Shown in pieces: positions 44,853 to 52,832 of a stretch of 64,000 bases of DNA. The stretch's first letter is position 1, and every line of letters begins with the position of its first letter. The notes beneath the pieces are model-generated. The model searched no databases. It had not been told where the DNA came from and saw only the letters and a program-made list of their open reading frames with translations. The stretch comes from Bacillota bacterium (GTDB lineage Bacteria > Bacillota > UBA4882 > UBA8346): NCBI GenBank assembly GCA_023401925.1, contig JAEXDA010000074.1, forward strand, positions 1 through 64,000, in the 5' to 3' direction. The translations under genes were made by a program, and so were the position numbers.

Positions 44853-46286
44853 TCATTGATAGACTTTGACATAGTCTACATACATATAGCAGGGGAAATT
44901 TGCTTGCGCCGGCTCGGTAGGACCGGTAAAAGTACCGCTGATGGCTAAGTTTAAAATAATAAAGAAAGGCTGACGAAATTCTTCTTGATTGGAAGCCGAG
45001 ATATCCTGAGTCTTTATCACCGTTCCATCCAAGTAATATTTCATGATGCTACCGTTCCATTCCATTGCATAGATATGCCACTGCGTTTCATCGACGCCAG
45101 TGGTCCAAGTGGGATTGTTGGCATTGGTATCACTGGCCCAGGGGTTTACTCCTATCCGGGTATCCCAAAATAGATTGCTGCAAAACTGAGTCTCGGCGTT
45201 CCGGTGCTCCATGATGTCAATCTCTCCGCAACTGGACCAATTGGTGGGTAAGGTATCATATCCGCCGACCGCTCCGTTTACCGTTGTATCACAGGCGTTC
45301 CCCATCATCCAAAATGCCGGCCAAGTTGAGGCGATAGTCGGTACTTTGATTCTGGCCTCAACTCTTCCGTATTTCCATGAACGGAGTCCTTTGGTCGTGA
45401 TTCGGCCTGAAAATTGATACCAGTTACGGTTGGCAAATACATAAGGGGTGCTTAAATATTCCCCTTTGATCACCAGATTGCCATTGGATAGTGAAACATT
45501 ATCCGACCGGTACCATTCCCATTCTCCGTTACCCCAACCGTCAAAGGAACCTGAACCGGGATTGTAACCGTTTCCGATTTGATAGTTCCAGTTGGTGCGA
45601 TTTAGAGTACTTCCATCAAAGTCGTCCGACCAAACTAAAGTGTTATACATATAATTTCCGGAAGCGCGAATCATTACGGAAGACATTTGATCATTACAGG
45701 CCGACCCCACATAAGGAGTATCCGCTGTAAAGGTCCATTGGGTTCCGGAAAAATTATCATTCTGATAGACATCGACCACATATCCGCCGGAGATTTTTAA
45801 GGAAGACATCCAGTCATTGGGGATGCCGGCAGCGTTTAATTGAGCTAACGTATAGCTTCCGGGACTAAGTGTCACCGCTGTTCCTCCATAATTGGCATCT
45901 TGATAGAAGGTAACCCCGGTAGAACTACTCGATCCGACAGTATAACTCGCTATAGCGGAATCATATTGGAGTCCGTTTTTGTTGTAAGTATAGTTATAAG
46001 TGATTGTATTGCCCGAACTCAAACCGCTGACTGAGTATTCCCATTGTGCCGTACTGCTGTTGTAGGTCATATAGACATTCTGTTGGGAGGCGCCGGAGAG
46101 AGTAAAATGCAGGATGATATAGCCGGCAGTATAGCCGCTGGGTTTGAACCAGAATTGTACAGAAGTTGAACTTGACGCACTCACTCCCGAAGTGTAGTCG
46201 GAGGCGCCTTGGACGCAGGAAATTCCAATGACTCCAAAGGCTAATAAAAATACGGTTGTCAGCCACAAAAATTTTCGTTTTTTCAT
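44853..46286 (-). CDS. Secreted GH16 beta-1,3-glucanase with CBM56-like and crystallin modules
   Basis: 477 residues with a signal peptide (1-27). A CBM56-like domain (about 28-117; WFKPSGYTAGY, QQNVYMTYNS, YNKNGLQYDS) and a beta/gamma-crystallin module (about 122-205; VTFYQDANYGG, NDWMSSLKISGG, DQMSSVMI) precede a GH16 jelly roll (about 210-477). The GH16 active site is GEIDIMEH with Glu355, Asp357 and Glu360, the laminarinase form with the extra Met. ATG at 46286 is chosen because GGAGGAAC lies eight bases upstream; an ATG five codons earlier overlaps that site. It is the first of the four minus-strand enzymes. The CBM-crystallin half is shared with the GH64 enzyme. Confidence 0.94.
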   Translation of the reverse strand: MKKRKFLWLTTVFLLAFGVIGISCVQGASDYTSGVSASSSTSVQFWFKPSGYTAGYIILHFTLSGASQQNVYMTYNSSTAQWEYSVSGLSSGNTITYNYTYNKNGLQYDSAIASYTVGSSSSTGVTFYQDANYGGTAVTLSPGSYTLAQLNAAGIPNDWMSSLKISGGYVVDVYQNDNFSGTQWTFTADTPYVGSACNDQMSSVMIRASGNYMYNTLVWSDDFDGSTLNRTNWNYQIGNGYNPGSGSFDGWGNGEWEWYRSDNVSLSNGNLVIKGEYLSTPYVFANRNWYQFSGRITTKGLRSWKYGRVEARIKVPTIASTWPAFWMMGNACDTTVNGAVGGYDTLPTNWSSCGEIDIMEHRNAETQFCSNLFWDTRIGVNPWASDTNANNPTWTTGVDETQWHIYAMEWNGSIMKYYLDGTVIKTQDISASNQEEFRQPFFIILNLAISGTFTGPTEPAQANFPCYMYVDYVKVYQ

Positions 46287-46446
46287 TTTTTGTTCCTCCA
46301 TTTTAAATTTTTTGCAGAAAATTGGCCTACAATTTGGCTGAAGACATTCAAAAATTCAGGCTTTTACTCGTGTATTTTGGTTGATCGCCTCCCTTTGTTT
46401 CTTAGTGAAAATAAGTAAAGTAAAAAAATCCCAAATCTACAATTTC

Positions 46447-46455
46447 ATTATACCA
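46447..46455 (-). promoter_or_regulatory. Extended -10 promoter of the GH16 gene
   Basis: On the minus strand TGG-TATAAT, a consensus -10 with the TG extension, about 160 bases before the GH16 start. No good -35 was seen. Confidence 0.55.
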
Positions 46456-46851
46456 TAAAATTTCCAGAAAAATTATTAAAGTTATAAAAAATAAAATAAC
46501 AAATTTTAATATATAAAATGCAATTAGTAAGAATAGTGACGGTTATTTGTGTTTGTATTTGCAGATTGACGAGCTTTGTTTTTAAACGATAACTTAAATA
46601 ATATCCGGTATTTCATGCTATTCTCACTCCATTGCTATCGGATGAAAGCCGATTGCTAAAAAAACCGCCATAAGGACGGCAGTTTTAATGCTACGCTAGA
46701 AAGTATTGTTGTGTTATCTTCATTAAGTTCTCGGATGAAGCATCATCAATGTTGGTAGGAGTGTCAGTTATTTGAGAACGATTATCCTCTCCCGATAGCT
46801 TTGTGGTATTTGTCCAACTAGAATTGAAAGATAGAATAAAAGGAGCTGAGA

Positions 46852-46929
46852 ATGCTGGCCTTTGGGATTTATTTTAATCCTCGCAAGTTGGCTACCGATA
46901 TTTTCGTGGTTCGAAATTCAGCGGTCTGA
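46852..46929 (+). CDS. Possible short peptide gene (25 residues)
   Basis: ATG at 46852 lies after AAAAGGAG (46837-46844) and gives MLAFGIYFNPRKLATDIFVV plus five more residues before TGA. A hairpin with a T run starts 40 bases later. The unit is ordered ribosome site, short frame, terminator, and lies 200 bases before the polysaccharide-cluster regulator. It could be a leader or signal peptide, or chance. The nearest promoter-like pair (46810-46837) is too close to leave room for the ribosome site, so the promoter is not settled. Confidence 0.35.
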   Translation: MLAFGIYFNPRKLATDIFVVRNSAV

Positions 46930-46970
46930 TATGAGTGGGCACCCTCGTCATACTAATTGATTAAAATTAT

Positions 46971-46998
46971 GGGGTTCTTCCGGGAGACCTCTTTTTTT
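46971..46998 (+). terminator. Terminator-like hairpin before the polysaccharide cluster
   Basis: GGGGTTCTTC pairs with GGGAGACCTC, with one mismatch and several G-T pairs, followed by seven T residues. It would end any transcript coming from the 46852 region before the regulator gene. Confidence 0.55.
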
Positions 46999-47132
46999 GT
47001 TGTTTTTTTACGGAGGTTGATTGATAGAAACGGAATAAAAAATTCGAATTCTATTGGAATACGACATATGAATTTCGAATAATATGGTAATTTTATATGG
47101 ATTTCCAAAGACTCTTCAGGAGGTATCATTCA

Positions 47133-48359
47133 TTGTTTGATGTTCAATTGATTCAAAAAGCGACTGACAGGCGCTCTTCCGCATTACGGATATATTGCTT
47201 AGGAGTATTTCGCGTTTTAAGGCCAGGAGAACATCAGGCAATCGGAACCATCAGTAAACATAAAATGTGGTTATTGTTTAAGTATTTGGTTGCCCATAAA
47301 GGTTCGGCGGTGCAGACAGAAAAAATCATGGAGCTTCTTTGGCCGGGTGGACATTTCAATGATACTTCGTGCTTACGGACCACAATTTCCAGGCTGAAGA
47401 CGTTACTAGAGCCCCAGCGGATCGGTTACCAAAGATCTTCTTATATTATTTACTCCAAGGATAATTGCGCCATCAATGTACATACATCCTACTGGGTGGA
47501 TGTTGATGAATTTGAAACCTTATGCGCTCGTGCTCATCAATTGGGAAACAGCGACCGCCCGAAGGCAATTGAACACTATTTGCAGGCTCTTTCGCTGTAT
47601 CAAGGGGACTATTTTTCGGAAGACCTCGATTTGGAATGGACCCTTGTACCACGCGAATATTACCGGCGTTTATTTATTGATGCAACGGCAGAAGTGGCGC
47701 TATGGATGCTCGAAAGTAATGAATGGGCTAAAGCAGGCATATTGGTCAAACAAGCGATTAAAATCGATCCCTATGCCGAAAAACTACAGATTTTATTGAT
47801 GAAGGCCCTTCTTGGAATGGGAAATCTGAAGGCCGCAGCTGAACATTATAGTTATTACTCCAGTTTCCTTTATAAAGAATTAGGGGTTAAGCCGTCGGAA
47901 GAATGGAAGAGCCTTTATAAACAACTGCGGGATCCCGGGAAGGATCCGGTGAATAAGTTGATTTTAGATGGAAATATGGAAATATCGGTGAAAGAAAGCG
48001 GACCGATGGTTTGTGCGGCAGATCATTTTTGGGATTTTCTACTATATGAACGCCGCCGGTTAGCACGAAACGGCGGAGAATCCAGTTTGGTTGTGATGGG
48101 ACTCACCCAAAATCATTCCGAAGTTGATAATCAAAATCAGAGAATAATTGCGGAGCTGGAGTCGATTATTTATCAAAGATTGCGAAAATCGGATATCATC
48201 TGCAGATTGGATAGGCTACATTTGGCATTGTTGTTGCCTGCAACCGGGGTGGTTTGGGCTCAAACGGTTGTGAAACAAATCAAAGAGCATAATGCCCAAA
48301 ATCTTATGTTTCCCACGCAAAACCTGGAGATAAAGATCAAATCGGTAATACCCTTATAA
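47133..48359 (+). CDS. BTAD/SARP-type regulator with a degenerate GGDEF-like C-terminal domain
   Basis: 408 residues. An OmpR-type winged helix (about 15-105; LRIYCLGVFRV...MWLLFKYLVAHKGSAVQTEKIMELLWPG) leads into a bacterial transcriptional activation (BTAD) domain (about 110-265; YWVDVDEFETLCARAHQ, YQGDYFSEDLDLEWTLVPREYYRRL). The last ~120 residues look like a diguanylate-cyclase fold (FLLYERRRLARNGGESSLVVMGL, QRLRKSDIICRLDRLHLALLLPATG). The GGDEF signature position reads DRLHL, so it cannot be an active cyclase but may bind a nucleotide or a protein. The TTG start at 47133 suits AGGAGG (47118-47123); an ATG at 47097 has no ribosome site. It heads the polysaccharide cluster and probably controls it. 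Confidence 0.82.
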   Translation: MFDVQLIQKATDRRSSALRIYCLGVFRVLRPGEHQAIGTISKHKMWLLFKYLVAHKGSAVQTEKIMELLWPGGHFNDTSCLRTTISRLKTLLEPQRIGYQRSSYIIYSKDNCAINVHTSYWVDVDEFETLCARAHQLGNSDRPKAIEHYLQALSLYQGDYFSEDLDLEWTLVPREYYRRLFIDATAEVALWMLESNEWAKAGILVKQAIKIDPYAEKLQILLMKALLGMGNLKAAAEHYSYYSSFLYKELGVKPSEEWKSLYKQLRDPGKDPVNKLILDGNMEISVKESGPMVCAADHFWDFLLYERRRLARNGGESSLVVMGLTQNHSEVDNQNQRIIAELESIIYQRLRKSDIICRLDRLHLALLLPATGVVWAQTVVKQIKEHNAQNLMFPTQNLEIKIKSVIPL

Positions 48360-48530
48360 AAGCTTAAAAATGGGCAATATACTCAGATTGTTTTTTTTCG
48401 CAGAAAGCGCTTTTTTTCACGGAGGCGAAAGAATGAAATAGCAAATAGAAATTTTTTCTACTCATAAAAACGACATGGGGAGCGTCACAATTTGACGATT
48501 TTATGGGGAGTGAGAAGAAAGGAGAAATTG

Positions 48531-49313
48531 ATGATCGATCTTCATACACATATTTTACCGGCTATTGATGATGGCGCTTCTGATTTCGATATGGCGCTGG
48601 CAATGCTGAAAATGGCTGTGGCGCACCAAACGACAACCGTGGTTGTTACTCCACATGTTATTGAAGGCAAGTGGTTTCCTTCATGGCAAGAGATCACCAG
48701 CGGCTGTGAACTGCTACGGCAAGAAGCTTTCAAATCGGGTATTCCAATTACAATTTATCCTGGAGCTGAAGTAATGATAAGTCTCGATACTTTAAAATTG
48801 TTATCGGGTCCGGGACCTTATTGTATTAACAACGGGCATTATATGTTAGTGGAATTACCGGCACAGGAAATCCCGTTATTTACCGATCAGTTTTTTTTTA
48901 CACTTCAACTTAAGGGAATCACACCGGTATTAGCCCATCCCGAACGTCATCCTGAATTGGCTAAGAATCCGATGATATTGCAAAAATGGGTGGATAAAGG
49001 TATTATCAGCCAAGTCAACGGATCAAGTCTCCTGGGAAGGATGGGTAAGCGTGTTCAATCCCTTACGGAATTACTTTTGGAACAACAGCTGGTTCACTGT
49101 ATCGGTTCAGATGCCCATGGCTTAAATCACCGACGCCCCAAATTGCAGGAAGCCGGCGCTCAGCTCTTCAATTTGGTGGGAGAACATCAAGCCAGACAAT
49201 TACTGGTGGAAAATCCGAAGCGAATCATTGCGAACCGGGAAATCATTGTTGGCCAACGTAGTGATTATCCCAACAGCGGGTTTCAAATCTTCGGCTTTAG
49301 CCGAAAGATTTAG
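48531..49313 (+). CDS. CpsB/YwqE-type tyrosine-protein phosphatase (PHP family)
   Basis: 260 residues. The PHP metal site is seen in MIDLHTHILPAIDDGASD, TPHVIEG, GAEVM, LAHPERHPEL and IGSDAHG. This is the CpsB/CapC family, manganese-dependent phosphatases that dephosphorylate the tyrosine tail of the BY-kinase and so set polysaccharide polymer length or output. ATG at 48531 follows AAAGGAG. The kinase partner is encoded at 51901. The phosphatase-first gene order is typical of Firmicutes cps/eps clusters. Confidence 0.93.
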   Translation: MIDLHTHILPAIDDGASDFDMALAMLKMAVAHQTTTVVVTPHVIEGKWFPSWQEITSGCELLRQEAFKSGIPITIYPGAEVMISLDTLKLLSGPGPYCINNGHYMLVELPAQEIPLFTDQFFFTLQLKGITPVLAHPERHPELAKNPMILQKWVDKGIISQVNGSSLLGRMGKRVQSLTELLLEQQLVHCIGSDAHGLNHRRPKLQEAGAQLFNLVGEHQARQLLVENPKRIIANREIIVGQRSDYPNSGFQIFGFSRKI

Positions 49314-49345
49314 CTGAACAATTGCCTTTGGATTTGAATTCTCCC

Positions 49346-49416
49346 GGTTCTTTAGGCGACTGGAAGTCTGCTCGCCAACTGCGATTGGCGCAAGAACCCA
49401 CCGGTTTCATCCGGTG
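49346..49416 (+). ncRNA. Candidate structured RNA element in the polysaccharide cluster
   Basis: GGTTCTT (49346-49352) pairs with AAGAACC (49392-49398), enclosing GACT-GGA-AGTC and the perfect stem CGCCAA-CTGCGA-TTGGCG (49373-49390). A competing pairing, GGCGA with TCGCC, is also possible. A third perfect stem, CACCGG-TTTCAT-CCGGTG, follows at 49399-49416. This nested multi-stem layout in a non-coding gap is more than is expected by chance. It matches no riboswitch class I recognise. It lies about 200 bases before the exporter promoter, so it may be the 3' part of the phosphatase transcript or a separate small RNA. Confidence 0.4.
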
Positions 49417-49606
49417 ATAATCGAGTCTGTTTTTTCAAAGCCGCAGGCTCAAGTAAGACATTTGTTTTACAGATAATGGATATCCTGTCCGGGATACAAA
49501 AATCTTCTAAACTACTTTTTACAGTATTTTATCGAAAAAACAAGTGGATTCCCTCAATTAAAATTTTTTCATCTTCCAAAAATCTACAAAGAGTATTTTA
49601 TGAAAC

Positions 49607-49615
49607 TGTTATAAT
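49607..49615 (+). promoter_or_regulatory. Extended -10 promoter of the exporter operon
   Basis: TGT-TATAAT, a consensus -10 with TGN extension, about 50 bases before the exporter start. The -35 region is poor, as is usual for extended -10 promoters. Confidence 0.6.
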
Positions 49616-49666
49616 CTAAAACTGAAATACGAAAAATGTTACAATTTCTTCCATTGGGGAGGCACT

Positions 49667-50296
49667 ATGAAACGTTTCACGATATTTTCTCTGGGTTTCA
49701 TTCTATGCATGTTTTCTTTAGGAAGTTTGGCCCATGCAGAAGATTATTGCTTGGGACCAGGGGATGTATTGGATATTAGTGTTTGGGGCTATGATGAATT
49801 AAAGGTAAAAGCGCTGATGGTCCGTACGGATGGTAAAATAGCTTTCCCGCTGATTGGAGAAATTGCAGTTGAAGGATTAACGCCGGCGATTCTGGCGGAC
49901 AAGCTTTTTTTGGGCTTGAGCGCCTATGTCCATAATCCGCAGGTTACAGTGAACTTAATTCAAATGCGCACGGTTCGGGCCTATGTGTTGGGAGAGGTCA
50001 ATAAACCCGGAATGTACGAAATAGCCAAAAGCCATAAATTACTTGACTTTCTTGGGGCGGCTGGCGGATTTACTCATTATGCTGCCAAAAAGTCAGTGTA
50101 TGTGGTCCATAAAAAAGATGGCCGGTATGAAAAGATTAATCTGAATGATTTGTTAAAGAAAGGCGATTTAACCCAAAATGTTGAGCTTGGCGAGGGTGAT
50201 GTGATTTATCTGGCCAGCAACGGTCTGGACTTCATAAAAGACATTTTGCCTTATATCACAGCTGCATATGAAATCAAGATTATTACGAGGGATTAA
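49667..50296 (+). CDS. Polysaccharide export protein (Wza-like, Poly_export/SLBB)
   Basis: 209 residues with a cleavable signal peptide (1-24, ending AHA). A polysaccharide-export domain (about 26-100; YCLGPGDVLDISVWGYDEL, VRTDGKIAFPLIGEI) is followed by an SLBB domain (about 105-190; RAYVLGEVNKPGMYEI). These proteins form the outer-membrane or periplasmic part of capsule exporters in diderm bacteria, which supports a two-membrane envelope here. It is short compared with Wza (about 380), lacking the C-terminal amphipathic helix barrel region, and has no lipobox. ATG follows GGGGAGG by five bases. Confidence 0.9.
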   Translation: MKRFTIFSLGFILCMFSLGSLAHAEDYCLGPGDVLDISVWGYDELKVKALMVRTDGKIAFPLIGEIAVEGLTPAILADKLFLGLSAYVHNPQVTVNLIQMRTVRAYVLGEVNKPGMYEIAKSHKLLDFLGAAGGFTHYAAKKSVYVVHKKDGRYEKINLNDLLKKGDLTQNVELGEGDVIYLASNGLDFIKDILPYITAAYEIKIITRD

Positions 50297-50347
50297 TAAC
50301 TATTCAGATAGTCAATAATAATTGTAAATTGCAATTGGAGGCATACG

Positions 50348-51832
50348 GTGACAGAACCTAAATTTGAAGATGCCGAAATGACATTGGATTTATCCGATAT
50401 CGTTCAAATAATCCGAAAACGGTTTCGATTCATTGGCAGTATCTTTTTAATTACGGTTTTTGTTGCAGCGGTGTTCAGCTTTTTGATTCCACCGACCTAT
50501 GAGGCGGAAACCACTTTAAGAATCAAACAATCGAAGGGCTTGGCTGATTCTTTGCTGGCAGATGTGCCGATGGGGAATACGATGATGACTCAACAATTAA
50601 TGTCTACTTATGCAGAAATCTTAAAAAGCCGTACTGTGGTCAAGAATGTGATTGCGAAGACTCAAGCTGAAAAGCTTAACAAAGTCCGCTACGAGGAAAT
50701 GTTAGAGCGGATCACAACGGAGCCGGTTAAAAATACTGAAATCTTAAAAGTAAAAGTTCAGGCCGGCAGGGCAGAAGAGGCAAAGTTAGTCACGAATACT
50801 TTAGTTGATTGTTTTTTGGATAGATTAACTGAATTGGTACGCTCTAAGGATGCTGCGGTGGGTGATTTTATTGGTGAACGCCTGATTGAAGCCAAACAAG
50901 AACTGGCATGGACCGAAGATTCGTTGGAAAAATACAAACGGGAACAACAGATTGTAGCCCCGGAAGCTGAGACCAAGGCTTTGGTAGATAACCTTTCAAA
51001 ACTTAATCAGTTGAAAGCAGAAAATACGGTAAACCTGGCTGCTTCCCAGGCAAAGTTGGAATCGGCCCGAAAAGAAATATCCCAAGAAAAAGGAGAATAT
51101 ATCGCCGATAGTCCATTGATCCAACAATACAAAGCTAAGTTAGCCGATTTGGAAGTAGGGCTCGTTAGTTTATTATCCAATTATACTGAAAAACATCCTC
51201 GAGTTATTGCAGCTCGGGCCGAAATCGATGAGACCAGGGCGAAACTAAATGCAGAGATTGCTCGGGTCATCAACGCCGAGACGCCTTCGATGAATCCCAT
51301 TCATCAAGGATTATTGCAGAGCAAGATCCAGGCCGAGGTTGAAATTGCCGCCGCCAATGCCCAGACTGCCGCGCTTGCTAAAATTACTATGGCTGGTGAA
51401 ACAGAGCTTAGTATGTTGCCTGCTAAAGAACAGGATTTGGTCCGTTTGATGCGCGATGCTTCTCTGGCCCAGGATATCTACGTAATGCTTGCTAAACGGC
51501 GGGAGGAAGCCAAGATTAGTGAAGTGATGCAACCCACCGACGTCCAGGTGATTGACCGGGCCGTTTTACCGGATCAACCAATCAAACCCAATAAGAAAAT
51601 CAATATTTTAATGGCTGCTTTTCTCGGCCTGTTTGCCGGAACCGGTTTGGCTTTTCTGTTGGAATACTTATTTAAGACCATTAACAACGCAGACGATGTC
51701 GATCATTATCTAGATCTCCCGGTTTTAGGCAATATTCCGGATTTTCAGCAAAATGCAGCTGCCGATCAGCGACGCTTGTTGAAACGGTTCCGTAAGTCAA
51801 TTCCAAAAACTGAAAACCCAAAAACCACTTAA
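50348..51832 (+). CDS. Wzz/GumC-type chain-length determinant (polysaccharide co-polymerase)
   Basis: 494 residues. A first membrane helix (about 30-50) and a second near residues 415-440 flank a large periplasmic part with coiled coils (about 170-350). The start LDLSDIVQIIRKRFRFIGSIFLITVFVAAVFSF and the segment VQVIDRAVLPDQPIKPNKKINILMAAFLGLFAGTGLAF are typical of Wzz/GumC. It has no fused kinase domain; that is encoded by the next gene, as in Gram-positive CapA/CapB pairs. GTG at 50348 follows TTGGAGG. The long periplasmic coiled coil resembles the diderm PCP-2/GumC class. Confidence 0.92.
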   Translation: MTEPKFEDAEMTLDLSDIVQIIRKRFRFIGSIFLITVFVAAVFSFLIPPTYEAETTLRIKQSKGLADSLLADVPMGNTMMTQQLMSTYAEILKSRTVVKNVIAKTQAEKLNKVRYEEMLERITTEPVKNTEILKVKVQAGRAEEAKLVTNTLVDCFLDRLTELVRSKDAAVGDFIGERLIEAKQELAWTEDSLEKYKREQQIVAPEAETKALVDNLSKLNQLKAENTVNLAASQAKLESARKEISQEKGEYIADSPLIQQYKAKLADLEVGLVSLLSNYTEKHPRVIAARAEIDETRAKLNAEIARVINAETPSMNPIHQGLLQSKIQAEVEIAAANAQTAALAKITMAGETELSMLPAKEQDLVRLMRDASLAQDIYVMLAKRREEAKISEVMQPTDVQVIDRAVLPDQPIKPNKKINILMAAFLGLFAGTGLAFLLEYLFKTINNADDVDHYLDLPVLGNIPDFQQNAAADQRRLLKRFRKSIPKTENPKTT

Positions 51833-51900
51833 CCTGAAGCATAAATTGAAAGTAATAAAACATGGTCTAAAAATTTAATGATAAGAATGGGGATTTTCGA

Positions 51901-52602
51901 ATGGATAATCATCAACTCGTGGTTCACGATCATATTAAATCACCGATTGCCGAAGCTTTTCGCACTTTACGGACGAATATTCAATTCTCCAAGAAGGATA
52001 GCCAATTGAAGGTAGTGATGTTTACCAGTACTGGACCGGCTGAGGGGAAATCGACCACTGCTGCCAATACTGCCACAGCTTTATCCCAGTCCGGAAAGAG
52101 AGTTATTATAGCGGATTGCGATTTTCGCAAACCGGTTTTGCATCATATTTTTTCAAAACCCAATCGTGGCTGGACGAATGCCTTTGTTGAGGAAATTCCT
52201 TTAAAGGATCTGATTCAAGAGACGAAGGTGCCCAATCTCCACCTGTTGACTAGCGGGCCTATTCCACCAAACCCCTCGGAACTCCTTGGATCTGCCCGGA
52301 TGCTTTCATTTCTTGCCGAATTAAAATCACAATATGATTACGTGATTTTGGATTCTCCACCTATTGTGGCTGTTACGGATGCTTGTGTCCTGGCTTCACA
52401 AGTCGATGGGGTGATTATGGTCATAGCTGCAGAAAAAGTCCGGCCGGAAATGGCGCAACACGCTAAGGATCTAGTCTTAAAGGCGAATGGAAGATTATTG
52501 GGAGTCGTATTAAATAGAGTGGAGATCTTGGAAGAGTATTCGTATTATTACTATTATTATGGCGAAGAAAGCCAAACGAAGAAACGCAATATCTCAAAAT
52601 GA
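51901..52602 (+). CDS. Bacterial tyrosine kinase (CpsD/CapB type)
   Basis: 233 residues. Walker A is FTSTGPAEGKSTTAAN, Walker A' is IADCDFRKP and Walker B is VILDSPPI, the set defining BY-kinases. The C-terminus carries a tyrosine cluster (EEYSYYYYYYGEE) that is autophosphorylated and reset by the CpsB-type phosphatase. It works with the preceding Wzz-like protein, which supplies the activating cytoplasmic tail. The start ATG lies after a weak GGGGA motif 68 bases past the previous gene. Phosphorylation cycling controls polymer assembly. Confidence 0.94.
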   Translation: MDNHQLVVHDHIKSPIAEAFRTLRTNIQFSKKDSQLKVVMFTSTGPAEGKSTTAANTATALSQSGKRVIIADCDFRKPVLHHIFSKPNRGWTNAFVEEIPLKDLIQETKVPNLHLLTSGPIPPNPSELLGSARMLSFLAELKSQYDYVILDSPPIVAVTDACVLASQVDGVIMVIAAEKVRPEMAQHAKDLVLKANGRLLGVVLNRVEILEEYSYYYYYYGEESQTKKRNISK

Positions 52603-52832
52603 CAAATGAATTTAATGGCATAGGATCGACATTTATTCAGGAGGCTATAAGGTCAAGGGTTAAGGTATGAATTGAAATATTATGATGGAGGTATAACTTA
52701 ATAAGTCTAGGCCAATAATGTAATGCTATATCATCCTCTTTTTAGAAACAATCCATAAAAGATAGTCATCTCTGCTAGCCAAATTGAATAAGATTCGAAA
52801 ATGAGTCCGCTATTTCTGGGGAGGGGCTTTTG

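Larger units (their letters stand above)
46456..47132. other. Intergenic region between the glycanase island and the polysaccharide cluster
   Basis: About 680 bases. The only coding candidate is a 25-codon frame at 46852-46929. A hairpin with a T run lies at 46971-46998. An imperfect stem, AAAACCGCC with GGCAGTTTT, lies at 46661-46686. The rest shows nothing definite. Confidence 0.5.
49314..49666 (+). other. Leader region of the exporter operon
   Basis: 353 bases without a gene. It holds the compact hairpin cluster at 49346-49416 and the extended -10 promoter at 49607-49615. Confidence 0.5.

Noticed and set aside
46810..46837. Promoter-like pair TTGTCC-N16-TAGAAT before the 25-codon frame
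   Set aside because: Transcription would start in or just after the ribosome site, so the pair cannot serve that frame as drawn.
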